A DNA stretch of 64,000 nt from Petrimonas sulfuriphila. Its GTDB lineage: Bacteria > Bacteroidota > Bacteroidia > Bacteroidales > Dysgonomonadaceae. Positions 1-9,300 of the stretch are shown piece by piece. The notes beneath the pieces were generated by a model, which saw nothing but the letters and a program-made list of their open reading frames with translations, was not told the origin of the DNA and searched no databases. Within the stretch, counting starts at the first letter, position 1, and every line of letters begins with the position of its first letter. The stretch lies in assembly GCF_051201015.1 (NCBI RefSeq), contig NZ_JBPEHI010000003.1; one strand, given 5' to 3'. Position numbers and translations under genes: made by a program.

Positions 1-1331
1 TCTCGCGCCAGAGAACGTTCACCCTGTAATACGTTGATTTGTACAGAAGGTTGATTGTCGGCGGCAGTAGAGAACGTTTCCGACTTCTTGGTCGGAATGG
101 TGGTGTTAGCATCAATAAGTTTTGTCATCACACCACCCAGAGTTTCGATTCCCAACGACAGCGGAGTAACGTCCAGCAACAACACGTCTTTCACTTCTCC
201 CGTGAGGACGGCGCCCTGAATGGCTGCACCAATAGCTACTACCTCGTCGGGGTTTACACCTTTGTGCGGTGATTTTCCGAATAACCTTTCAACCAATGCC
301 TGAACAGCAGGAATACGGGTTGAGCCCCCTACAAGGATGACTTCGTCGATATCTGAATTTGTTAATCCGGCATCTTTCATTGATGTCTGGCAGGGTGCTA
401 CACATTTTTGCAACAAGTCGTCGATCAGTTGCTCGAATTTTGCGCGGGTAAGGGTTTTTACTAAATGTTTGGGAATCCCGTTTACCGGCATAATATACGG
501 TAAATTAATCTCCGTGCTGGTTGTGCTGGATAGTTCGATTTTTGCCTTTTCAGCCGCTTCTTTCAGTCGTTGTAACGCCATGGGGTCTTTCCGCAAGTCG
601 AGGCCTTCATCTTTCAAAAATTCTTCGGCAAGCCAATCGATAACCCGATGGTCGAAGTCGTCTCCTCCCAGGTGAGTATCTCCATTGGTCGATTTCACCT
701 CGAAAACACCGTCACCCAATTCCAGGATCGAAATGTCGAACGTGCCGCCTCCCAGGTCGAACACGGCAATTTTAGAGTCCTTGTGCTGTTTGTCCAGACC
801 GTAAGCCAGGGCGGCTGCCGTAGGCTCGTTTACAATGCGGCGCACGGTTAACCCCGCAATCTCTCCGGCTTCTTTGGTAGCCTGACGTTGCGCATCGCTA
901 AAATATGCGGGCACGGTGATTACGGCTTCTGAAACGGATTGTCCGAGATAATCCTCAGCTGTTTGTTTCATTTTCTGAAGCACGATTGCTGAAATTTCCT
1001 GCGGAGAATACAATTGTCCGTTAATGTCTACACGTGGGGTATTATTGTCGCCTCTAACTACTTTGTAGGGAACGCGTCCGATTTCTTTTTGCACCTGGTC
1101 GAATGTTTCACCCATAAACGTTTTTATGGAGTAAACGGTGTGTTTGGGGTTGGTTATTGCCTGACGTTTTGCCGGGTCGCCCACCTTTCGTTCTCCGTTT
1201 TCGACAAAAGCCACAACCGATGGTGTGGTACGTTTTCCTTCATTGTTAGGGATTACAACAGGCTCGTTGCCTTCCATCACCGAAACGCAAGAGTTTGTGG
1301 TTCCTAAGTCTATTCCTATTATTTTTCCCAT
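1..1331 (-). CDS. dnaK: Molecular chaperone DnaK (Hsp70), 5' part, cut by window edge
   Basis: Hsp70 chaperone: ATP-driven binding and release of unfolded cytosolic proteins with DnaJ and GrpE. Reading leftward from the ATG at 1331, about 443 codons are visible. They cover the whole nucleotide-binding domain and the start of the substrate-binding domain. The start shows the phosphate-1 motif GIDLGTTNSCVSVMEG; further on come DLGGGTFDISIL and the adenosine motif ILVGGSTRIPAVQ, then the linker DVLLLDVTPLSLGIETLGG. No stop occurs before base 1, so the 3' end (lid and C-terminal tail, normally about 190 further residues) lies outside. It is divergent from the DUF4301 gene with a 222-base gap. No CIRCE operator was seen. 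The identification is certain; only the truncation by the window edge limits it. Confidence 0.97.
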   Translation of the reverse strand, partial: MGKIIGIDLGTTNSCVSVMEGNEPVVIPNNEGKRTTPSVVAFVENGERKVGDPAKRQAITNPKHTVYSIKTFMGETFDQVQKEIGRVPYKVVRGDNNTPRVDINGQLYSPQEISAIVLQKMKQTAEDYLGQSVSEAVITVPAYFSDAQRQATKEAGEIAGLTVRRIVNEPTAAALAYGLDKQHKDSKIAVFDLGGGTFDISILELGDGVFEVKSTNGDTHLGGDDFDHRVIDWLAEEFLKDEGLDLRKDPMALQRLKEAAEKAKIELSSTTSTEINLPYIMPVNGIPKHLVKTLTRAKFEQLIDDLLQKCVAPCQTSMKDAGLTNSDIDEVILVGGSTRIPAVQALVERLFGKSPHKGVNPDEVVAIGAAIQGAVLTGEVKDVLLLDVTPLSLGIETLGGVMTKLIDANTTIPTKKSETFSTAADNQPSVQINVLQGERSLAR

Positions 1332-1424
1332 AATTTATATATATGTATTTAATTGATTAATTTCTGATCCATAGCTTCTTTTTAATCATTTTCAAATCTT
1401 ATGCCAAAAAACGATATTTGAAAA

Positions 1425-1441
1425 GAAACTGACAGATTGTC
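1425..1441. promoter_or_regulatory. Short inverted repeat in the dnaK upstream region
   Basis: ACTGACA-GAT-TGTCGGT forms 7-base arms with one G/T-type mismatch around a 3-base spacer, about 95 bases upstream of the dnaK start. It could be an operator or chance. It is not CIRCE (TTAGCACTC-N9-GAGTGCTAA). The rest of the 1332-1553 gap is AT-rich with no gene. Confidence 0.25.
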
Positions 1442-1487
1442 GGTAATATTTTAACAGACGTGTGGATATGTATTTAAAGTTTTTCGT

Positions 1488-1495
1488 TACCTTTG
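1488..1495 (+). promoter_or_regulatory. Bacteroidales-type -7 element for the DUF4301 gene
   Basis: TACCTTTG matches TAnnTTTG and lies 58 bases before the DUF4301 ATG. No clear -33 TTTG is present at the usual distance, so only half of the promoter is supported. Confidence 0.45.
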
Positions 1496-1553
1496 AAGTG
1501 TTTCTGTGAAAGATTTAAAATCGAAAATAATTTTCAACACAATATAAGACAGT

Positions 1554-3074
1554 ATGTTTACAAAGGAAGATTTAGCGTTGTTACGGAAAAAAAATATTTC
1601 ACAACAGCAAATTGATGCTCAGTTGAATTGGTTGAAGAAAGGCTTCCCTTTTCTGAAAATACTGAGTGTTGCATCGGTTGAAAAAGGAATTTTGCGTGTA
1701 TCTAAAGCCGACGAGGAAGAATATCGGATGGCTTGGCGTGATTCTTTGGATGCGGGTAAAAAAGTCACCAAGTTTGTACCCGCATCGGGTGCTGCAAGCC
1801 GTATGTTTAAAGACTTGTTTACCTTTTTAGATGATGGTAATGATGTGCCTGAAACTGCTTTTGTTAAAACATTTTTCAACAATATAGGGAAGTTTGCCTT
1901 TTACGATGCGCTCAACGAAACCTGCAGGAACAATTTTGGAAAAACAGTTCCGGAACTTATTGATTCGGGCAAGTACAAACAAGTGGTGAGAGCCTTGCTC
2001 TTTCCTGACGGATTGAATTACGGGAACCTGCCCAAAGGGTTGCTTTTGTTTCACAGTTACGAAGAAGGAAATAGAACACCGGTGGGTGAACAGATGACCG
2101 AAGGTACCTTATACGCAAAAGATAAAAACGGCGTGGTGAATATTCATTTTACAGTTTCGGAAGAACACAAGGAGTTGTTTGAATTGTTGGTCGCTGCCCG
2201 GAGGTTGGGGTACGAATTAAAACTCGGTGCCAAATTCAGGGTCTCATACAGCGTTCAAAAGCCCAGCACCGATACCCTTGCCGTGGACATGGACAATAAT
2301 CCTTTCCGCGATGAGGACGGGTCGTTGCTTTTCCGTCCCGGGGGACACGGTGCGCTGATCGAAAACCTGAATGACATCGATTCCGATTTTATATTCATTA
2401 AAAACATCGATAATGTTGTTCCAGACCGGTTAAAAGAAAGCGAAGCCTTATATAAACAACTTTTGGGTGGAGTGTTGGTGAAGATGCAGCAACGGGCGCT
2501 TGGCTACCTTGGAGAGTTGACTTCGGGAAAATGTAGCAACGGAAAGTTGCAGGAAATTTTGAAGTTTACAGAGAACGAACTTTGTATAGCTTCTTCCGAC
2601 AAATCTTTTGCCAATGAAGAAGAGTTGAGGAACTACCTGATTGCTAAACTTGATCGTCCATTTCGTGTATGCGGCATGGTGAAGAACGAGGGGGAGCCGG
2701 GAGGCGGTCCGTTTATTGTTGAAAATCCTGACGGAACCGCTTCTTTGCAGATTCTGGAAAGTTCCCAAATCGATATAAACGATGCCAGGGCTGTGGATGC
2801 TTTCAAGCACGGGTCGCATTTCAATCCCGTGGATTTGGTTTGTGGCGTGAAGTGCTATAAAAACAACAAGTTCGATTTGACCCAATTCGTGGATAAGAAC
2901 ACCGGATTTATTTCGCAAAAATCCAAAAACGGAAAAGAACTGAAGGCCCTGGAGCTTCCCGGCTTGTGGAACGGTGCCATGAGCGACTGGAACACCATTT
3001 TCGTAGAGGTGCCCGTCAGTACCTTTAATCCGGTAAAAACAGTGAACGATTTGCTGCGGCGGGAACATCAGTAA
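1554..3074 (+). CDS. DUF4301 family protein, nucleotidyltransferase-like
   Basis: 506 residues, no signal peptide, so probably cytoplasmic. I recognise the DUF4301 family, common in Bacteroidota and without an assigned function. Two glycine-rich motifs resemble sugar-nucleotide pyrophosphorylases: KFVPASGAASRMFK near residues 75-88, like the GxGxR nucleotide-binding loop, and PGGHGALIENLNDID near residue 262, like the substrate loop of UDP-GlcNAc pyrophosphorylases. A role as a sugar-1-phosphate nucleotidyltransferase is therefore inference from motif resemblance, not established. It stands alone: divergent from dnaK and convergent with the M16 peptidase over a strong terminator. ATG start; no unusual features. 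Confidence is high for family, low for function. Confidence 0.85.
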   Translation: MFTKEDLALLRKKNISQQQIDAQLNWLKKGFPFLKILSVASVEKGILRVSKADEEEYRMAWRDSLDAGKKVTKFVPASGAASRMFKDLFTFLDDGNDVPETAFVKTFFNNIGKFAFYDALNETCRNNFGKTVPELIDSGKYKQVVRALLFPDGLNYGNLPKGLLLFHSYEEGNRTPVGEQMTEGTLYAKDKNGVVNIHFTVSEEHKELFELLVAARRLGYELKLGAKFRVSYSVQKPSTDTLAVDMDNNPFRDEDGSLLFRPGGHGALIENLNDIDSDFIFIKNIDNVVPDRLKESEALYKQLLGGVLVKMQQRALGYLGELTSGKCSNGKLQEILKFTENELCIASSDKSFANEEELRNYLIAKLDRPFRVCGMVKNEGEPGGGPFIVENPDGTASLQILESSQIDINDARAVDAFKHGSHFNPVDLVCGVKCYKNNKFDLTQFVDKNTGFISQKSKNGKELKALELPGLWNGAMSDWNTIFVEVPVSTFNPVKTVNDLLRREHQ

Positions 3075-3111
3075 AAGCATTTAGGGCGCCATTTGGCGCC
3101 CTAAATGCTTT
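3074..3111. terminator. Bidirectional intrinsic terminator
   Basis: A perfect 17-base inverted repeat (arms 3074-3090 and 3095-3111) around the loop ATTT, with A/T-rich outer ends. It starts at the last base of the DUF4301 stop and ends 3 bases before the stop of the convergent M16 gene, so it can serve both transcripts. Confidence 0.9.
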
Positions 3112-3114
3112 ATC

Positions 3115-6030
3115 CTAATACCCGAACAGCTCTTCCTGCGAAACCTTTTGGATAGGCCCGTATTTCTCGAGCGCTTTCAGGTCTAAATCCGCTTCCTTGC
3201 CCAATATATAATAGGTGTACGTACGGTTTTTCACCCATTCCTCCTGGAATGCTTTTACGTCGGAGAGTGTCATGGACGGCACTTTTTCGAAAATCTCTTT
3301 TCGCCTATCCACTTTCAAGCCCAGGTCCTGTGCATAAACATAGTTCCACAGCACATCTTCCTTGATAATCCTGTTGGTGCGCAAACGGGTAATCAAGCCT
3401 TCTTTGGCCAGGTTAAACGCATTTTCTGATAACGGCATCTCTTTCAGAATAAGGTGGAATGCCTGTAGTGCATCGTCCATTTTATCGTTTTGAGTAGCAA
3501 TAAACGTTCGCATCGTGTAGGGGTATTTCAATTTCGACGGAGCGTTCAGGTACGCATTTGCCGAATAAGCCAGTCCGCGCGCTTCGCGCATTTCCTGAAA
3601 CACGATCGCATTCATGCTTCCGCCAAAATATTCGTTGTATAATTCACGCGTAGCTTCGACTTTCGGATCAAACGACCGGCCGTCGTTGGAAACCATTCCC
3701 AGGTAAATCTGTTTTGCATCGTATTCGGCTAAAAGCACTTTGTTCTCGTTGGTTTCTACTTGTTTGAACCGGTCGGTTTCGGGTACCGGTTTTAACTTTG
3801 CCGGGACATTGTGTAACGAGTTAAGTGTGGATAGCAGTTCTTTTTCGTTTTCAGGACCATAATACATAATCCGGTGCTCAAAACCGTTGAGGCTTTTGAT
3901 GCGTGTGGTCAGTTGCTGCGGATCCATCGATTTCAATTCTGCTTCCGACAATATATTGTTATCGGGAGAGTCCGCTCCCCAGGACGCATACTGGGTTAAT
4001 TTGCTGAAATTAGCCCCTTGGTTGAGTTTAGCATCGCCGCGTTTCTTCAGGATATCTGCCGACAGGTTGGCGAATGCTTCTTTATTTACCTGAGGGTCGG
4101 CCAGCAACTCTTCGAAAAGCGCAAGAGCCTTGCCCATGTTTTCTGCCAGGCCATCGAGCATAACATATACCCTTTCTGTCCCCGGAAAAACGTTGAACGA
4201 GCAAGCCAGACTGTAAAAATTGGCTTTGATCTCTTCCGGTGATTTTGTGGATGTGCCCAGGTATTTTAAATAATCGAAAGCCGTACCCAGGGCTTTATCG
4301 TGGTTATTTCCCATGTCGAACACATAAATCAGGCTGAAAATGCCGTTGGTTACATTCTGCTTGTAGAGCACGGGGATCTTTGATTTGGCAGTCAGTATTT
4401 TCATGTCCTTATCGAAGTCGAGAAACACAGGTTCAATGGGTGTGACCCTAGCGTCCTGAATTTCTTTTACGAATGTGCTTACCGCATCACGATTGGTGGC
4501 AATGGGCGTGATTTGTGGTTTGTCGATCTTTAACTCCGTGGGATCTTTTCCTTCGCGTTTATAGATTACGGCATAATTGTTGCGAAATTTTTCGTTGGCA
4601 AAATCCACGATCTGTTTTTTAGTGATTTTTGCGATACGATCGATCCGGGTTACTTCGTTGGCCCACTCCGTCCCGTTGATGAATGAGTTTACAAACCAGT
4701 TAGCTCGTCCTCCATTGCTCTCTATTCGATACATTTCGCTCAGCTTCATGTTGTTGATAGATGCAGTTATCAGTTCCTGGGGAAAATCACCTTTTTTCAG
4801 TTTTTCCACTTCTCCCAGCAACAAATCTCTTACCTGCTCAAGTGTCTGTCCTTTCTTGGGCGTGGCATTCATAACAAAAGCGCAGTGGTCTGCCATGCTG
4901 TAGGCACCCGAATATGCAGAAAGCACTTTTTGCTGCTGCAGCAGGTTCAGGTCGATTAATCCGGCTTTTCCGTTATTCATAATTAGGCTGATGATATCGA
5001 GCATATCTTTGTCGGGTGTGGCCCATCCACCCATTCGCCAGCCGAGGGTCACGTTTTCGGCTTCCTGCCCCAACACATCCGTTTCAACCGGCTTTGTTAT
5101 AGGTTGCCCGGCAGATGGTTCTATAACTGGCAGGCTGGGATTAGGTTTCATCTCTCCGAAATAGGTATCGATAATCTTGATCATTTCATCAGGATCAAAA
5201 TCTCCAGCAACGCAGATAGCCATGTTGTTCGGAACGTAGTAGGTCTTGTAGTAGTTTTTAATGTTGATGATTGACGGATTCTTCAGGTGTTCTTGTGTGC
5301 CGAGCACGGTCTGTTTACCGTACGGGTGGTGAGGGAACAGTGAGGCAAGCACTTTTTCGTACACTTTCCGGCTGTCGCGGGTGAGTGACATGTTTTTCTC
5401 TTCATAAACCGTTTCCAGTTCTGTGTGAAAACCACGAATCACATTGTTTTGAAAACGGTCCGATTGTATTCTTGCCCAATTTTCGATTTGATTCGACGGT
5501 ATATTTTCCGTATAAACCGTCATGTCAAAACCCGTATAGGCATTTGTTCCTGTTGCTCCGATGGCCTTCATCAGTTTGTCGTACTCGTTGGGGATGGCTA
5601 GCTTGGATGCGGCGTAGGAGATACTGTCAATTTCCTTGTAAATGGCTCTTCTTTGGGTATCGTCTTCTGTATTCCGGTATTTCTCGAAGAGGCCTTCAAT
5701 CTCTTTTAGCATCGGCTCTTCCTGCGTGTAATCCTGGGTGCCGAATTTTTTTGTACCCTTAAACATCAGGTGTTCGAAATAATGAGCAAGGCCGGTGGTT
5801 TCTGCCGGATCGTTTTTCCCTCCCACTCGTACGGCAATATAGGTTTGTATACGGGGGGTTTCAGGATTCACGCTCATGTAAACTTTCAACCCGTTATCCA
5901 GGGTGTAAATACGTGCACTGATCGGATCATTGGGAACTGTCTTATACTTCAGATCACTGTTCTGAGAGAATACGCTCGTGGAAATAGTAGCGATTAAGAC
6001 AATAATTGCGAATGAGGTAATTTTTTTCAT
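3115..6030 (-). CDS. M16 family zinc metallopeptidase (pitrilysin/insulinase type), secreted
   Basis: 971 residues. An N-terminal signal peptide (MKKITSFAIIVLIATISTSVFS, then Q) sends it to the periplasm. The inverted zinc motif HYFEH is at residues 83-87, with the downstream acidic stretch ETVYEEKNM giving the third ligand, so the N-terminal M16 half is catalytic. The C-terminal half is a second M16 domain without HxxEH, as usual for double-length members that close like a clam around peptides. Expected role: degradation of peptides in the periplasm. It is monocistronic: its promoter lies at 6097-6129 and it ends at the shared terminator. Nothing odd in sequence. The exact substrate cannot be read from the sequence. 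Confidence 0.93.
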   Translation of the reverse strand: MKKITSFAIIVLIATISTSVFSQNSDLKYKTVPNDPISARIYTLDNGLKVYMSVNPETPRIQTYIAVRVGGKNDPAETTGLAHYFEHLMFKGTKKFGTQDYTQEEPMLKEIEGLFEKYRNTEDDTQRRAIYKEIDSISYAASKLAIPNEYDKLMKAIGATGTNAYTGFDMTVYTENIPSNQIENWARIQSDRFQNNVIRGFHTELETVYEEKNMSLTRDSRKVYEKVLASLFPHHPYGKQTVLGTQEHLKNPSIINIKNYYKTYYVPNNMAICVAGDFDPDEMIKIIDTYFGEMKPNPSLPVIEPSAGQPITKPVETDVLGQEAENVTLGWRMGGWATPDKDMLDIISLIMNNGKAGLIDLNLLQQQKVLSAYSGAYSMADHCAFVMNATPKKGQTLEQVRDLLLGEVEKLKKGDFPQELITASINNMKLSEMYRIESNGGRANWFVNSFINGTEWANEVTRIDRIAKITKKQIVDFANEKFRNNYAVIYKREGKDPTELKIDKPQITPIATNRDAVSTFVKEIQDARVTPIEPVFLDFDKDMKILTAKSKIPVLYKQNVTNGIFSLIYVFDMGNNHDKALGTAFDYLKYLGTSTKSPEEIKANFYSLACSFNVFPGTERVYVMLDGLAENMGKALALFEELLADPQVNKEAFANLSADILKKRGDAKLNQGANFSKLTQYASWGADSPDNNILSEAELKSMDPQQLTTRIKSLNGFEHRIMYYGPENEKELLSTLNSLHNVPAKLKPVPETDRFKQVETNENKVLLAEYDAKQIYLGMVSNDGRSFDPKVEATRELYNEYFGGSMNAIVFQEMREARGLAYSANAYLNAPSKLKYPYTMRTFIATQNDKMDDALQAFHLILKEMPLSENAFNLAKEGLITRLRTNRIIKEDVLWNYVYAQDLGLKVDRRKEIFEKVPSMTLSDVKAFQEEWVKNRTYTYYILGKEADLDLKALEKYGPIQKVSQEELFGY

Positions 6031-6096
6031 AGGTTACAATTTAAAAATGAGTACGTTGTGGTTTTTCCCTTTTGGGAAAGCTACGATGATGTCGTA

Positions 6097-6129
6097 CAAA
6101 GATAGTGTTATTTTGCTGCAATCACCAAA
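6097..6129 (-). promoter_or_regulatory. Promoter for the M16 peptidase gene
   Basis: On the minus strand TTTG (6126-6129) is followed 21 bases later by TATCTTTG (6097-6104), matching the Bacteroides TTTG-N~20-TAnnTTTG promoter. It lies about 67 bases upstream of the start codon. Confidence 0.7.
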
Positions 6130-6296
6130 TAAAACTTGAATTTTTATTGTTCAGTGAGTAGGGAGAAAACTTTAAAGGTTTATGCTACGTCTGAATTTTA
6201 AGCCGTTTATTTTTTGATAGATAAGTGGCTTTTGCGTGACTTGCTTATTTAGAACAAGAAAAAATTAAAATACTGGATAAATAAGATTTGATTTAT

Positions 6297-6328
6297 CTTG
6301 CATTTTTTTGTTCATTTGTGTAGCTTTC
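6297..6328 (+). promoter_or_regulatory. Possible promoter for the metal efflux operon
   Basis: CTTG (6297-6300), 20 bases, then TAGCTTTC (6321-6328): one mismatch in each element relative to TTTG/TAnnTTTG. It lies 32 bases before the ATG. The rest of the 330-base gap 6031-6360 is AT-rich and holds no gene that I can see. Confidence 0.4.
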
Positions 6329-6360
6329 AGAACATTATATGAAAACTTTTTCATGCGTTT

Positions 6361-9300
6361 ATGTTAAACAAGATAATTCGGTTTAGTGTCAGGCACAAGC
6401 TGATAATCATACTTTTCACAATTACGATTATTGGTTTCGGAATATTTGCATTAGCCAATCTTTCCGTAGGCGCGGTTCCTGACATTACCAACAATCAGGT
6501 ACAGGTAATTACCACATCAGCCAACCTTGCGACGCAAGATGTGGAGCAATACATCACTATGCCTGTGGAGTTAGCCATGGCAAACCTGCCGGGTGTGAAG
6601 GAGATACGTTCCGTATCGAAATTTGGATTATCGGTAGTCACCATTGTTTTCGATGAAAAGTTAGGTACTTACCTACCGAGACAACTGATTGCCGAAAAAA
6701 TATCGGAAGCGTCTGAAAATATTCCCCAGGGCTTTGGTACACCTGTTATGGGGCCGGTTACTACTGGCCTGGGCGAGATTTACCAATACATTCTCGATGA
6801 AAAACCGGGTTATGAAAACCGTTATTCCATAACCGACCTGCGGACCATTCAGGACTGGATTGTGAAAAGACAACTGTCGGGAATTCCCGGAGTAGTGGAA
6901 GTGAATACATGGGGAGGATTTCTCAAACAATACGAGATTGCCGTTAATCCGGAGTTGATACGTAGTCAGGGAATTACGTTGATGGAGGTCTTTGATGCCA
7001 TCGATAAGAACAACAACATAACCGGCGGCTCATACATCGAAAAAAACAACCAAAGTTATTTTATACGTGGCGATGGAGCTATAAAATCGCTGGAAGACAT
7101 CCGGAGTATTGTGGTGAAGAACAGAAACGGAATACCGGTACTGATCGGCGATATTGCCGTAGTGCAGTTCGGACATGCGAACCGTTTTGGAGCCATTACT
7201 GCCAACGGCGAGGGCGAAAAGGTTATGGGCCAGATTATGATGCTCAAAAACGCCGATTCAAAAAAAGTAATTAAAGCTGTACACAAAAGGGTGGCAGAAG
7301 TACAAGAAACTCTTCCGGAAGGGATTTTTATCAATCCCATTGTTGATCGGAGCGAGCTTATCGGACGCACTACGATGACCGTCTTCGAAAACCTGTTGTT
7401 CGGATGCGTTATTGTAATCCTGGTGGTTTTGCTTATCCTGGGAAACCTTCGTACTGCGATGATTATCGCCTCCATCATCCCCTTGTCGTTACTTTTTACG
7501 TTGTCGTTGATGTACATTTTCGGTATTGATGCTAACCTGATGAGCCTGGGCGCACTCGACTTCGGGATTATTATTGACGGTGGGGTGATCATAGCCGAGT
7601 TTATTGCGCTTAGTCTCAATAACCACTATGATGATGCAAATAGGCTGCACGGGCAGGAAAGAAAAGACTACATCGATGAGATTACGATCAATGGCGCATC
7701 CAAAATGATGAACTCCGCTATTTTCGGACAAATCATTATCCTGATTGTTTTTGTGCCGATTATTTCGTTAACGGGAGTGGAAGGAAAAATGTTCCGTCCG
7801 ATGGCACTCACGTTTTGTTTTGCCGTTATTGGGGCTTCTCTATTGGGGATGACATGGCTGCCTGTGGCATCAGCCCTGTTTATGAAACCGGGGAAAAACG
7901 GAGAAAAGAATGTCTCCCGGGTAATGCGGCTGGCTTACAAAACATACAGACCGTCCATTGAATGGGCGTGTGGACATAAAAGGATGATCGTTATCGGTGC
8001 TTTGGTTATGCTGACGGTTGCCTTGCTTCTTTTTGGTAAGCTTGGGGCAGAATTTACGCCTACGCTTGATGAAGGTGACTTTGTGATTCAGCCGGTGCTG
8101 AAAACAGGGACGTCATTGAGGAAAACCATCGAGATGACTACGCAAATGGAGGCGATCTTAAAAAAGGACTTTGTGGAAGTCGACCAGGTGGTGAGCCGTA
8201 TAGGTGCTGCAGAGGTTCCCACCGATCCGATGTCGATGGAAGAGATTGACATGATCATCAAGCTCCGTCCGAAGAAAGAGTGGAAGAACGCCGGGAGTAA
8301 AGAAGAGCTTGCCGATAAGTTTAAAGAGGCCCTTTCGGTTTTTCCGGGTATCGAATACGAGTTTACACAACCCATAGAGATGAGATTCAATGAGTTGGTT
8401 ACTGGAGTGCGCTCAGATATTGCTGTGAAAATTTTCGGTGAAGATTTGGATTACCTGGCGGAAAAGGCCGTGGAGATTGCAGCACAGGCCCGTATGGTAG
8501 AAGGAGCTGCCGATGTTATTGTTGAGAAAACGGTAGGCTTACCACAAATGAGGGTAACGTACAATCGCGAAAAACTGGCGTACTACGGCGTTTCCATAGA
8601 ATCGCTCAACCAATACCTGTCGATGGCTTTCGGCGGACAAATTTCGGGGACGGTTTTCGAGCGGGAGCGCAGATTTGATCTGGTTGTTCGTTTTTTGGAA
8701 GATTTCCGCCAGGATATTGATAACATAAGGCAGATGTATGTGAATCTTCCCGATGGAAACCAGATACGGTTAAGTGAGTTGGCTCAAATTGAATACTCTT
8801 CCGGTCCAGCAAAAATTTCGCGTGACAATACCCGGCGGCGGGTGGTGGTGAGTGTGAATGTGCGAAACCGTGACTTGCAATCGGTGGTGCAGGATATTCA
8901 GCAAAAAGTGCAGGAGAACGTAGATTTGCAATCGGGGTATTATGTGGTTTATGGAGGCCAGTATCAGAACCTTAAGAATGCATCTACCCGGTTGATGATT
9001 ATTGTGCCTATCGCCCTTGCACTTATATTTTTATTGTTGAACTTCGCTTTCAATTCGTTGAAAGAAACGATAATAATCTTTTCAGCCATTCCGCTTTCTA
9101 TTGTCGGAGGTATACTCCTGCTCTGGTTAAGGGGAATGCCGTTCAGCATCTCGGCCGGGGTAGGGTTTATTGCGTTGTTTGGTGTGGCTGTGCTGAACGG
9201 AATTGTTTTAATTGAACACTTTAAAGAGTTGCGCCATAAAAACGGAGGAATGAAAATGCACGACATTATTGTACAAGGCTCTGTCGACAGGCTTCGACCC

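Noticed and set aside
2448..3080. A 210-codon frame opposite the DUF4301 gene
   Set aside because: Shadow of a well-conserved gene; no domain and it would run through the terminator.
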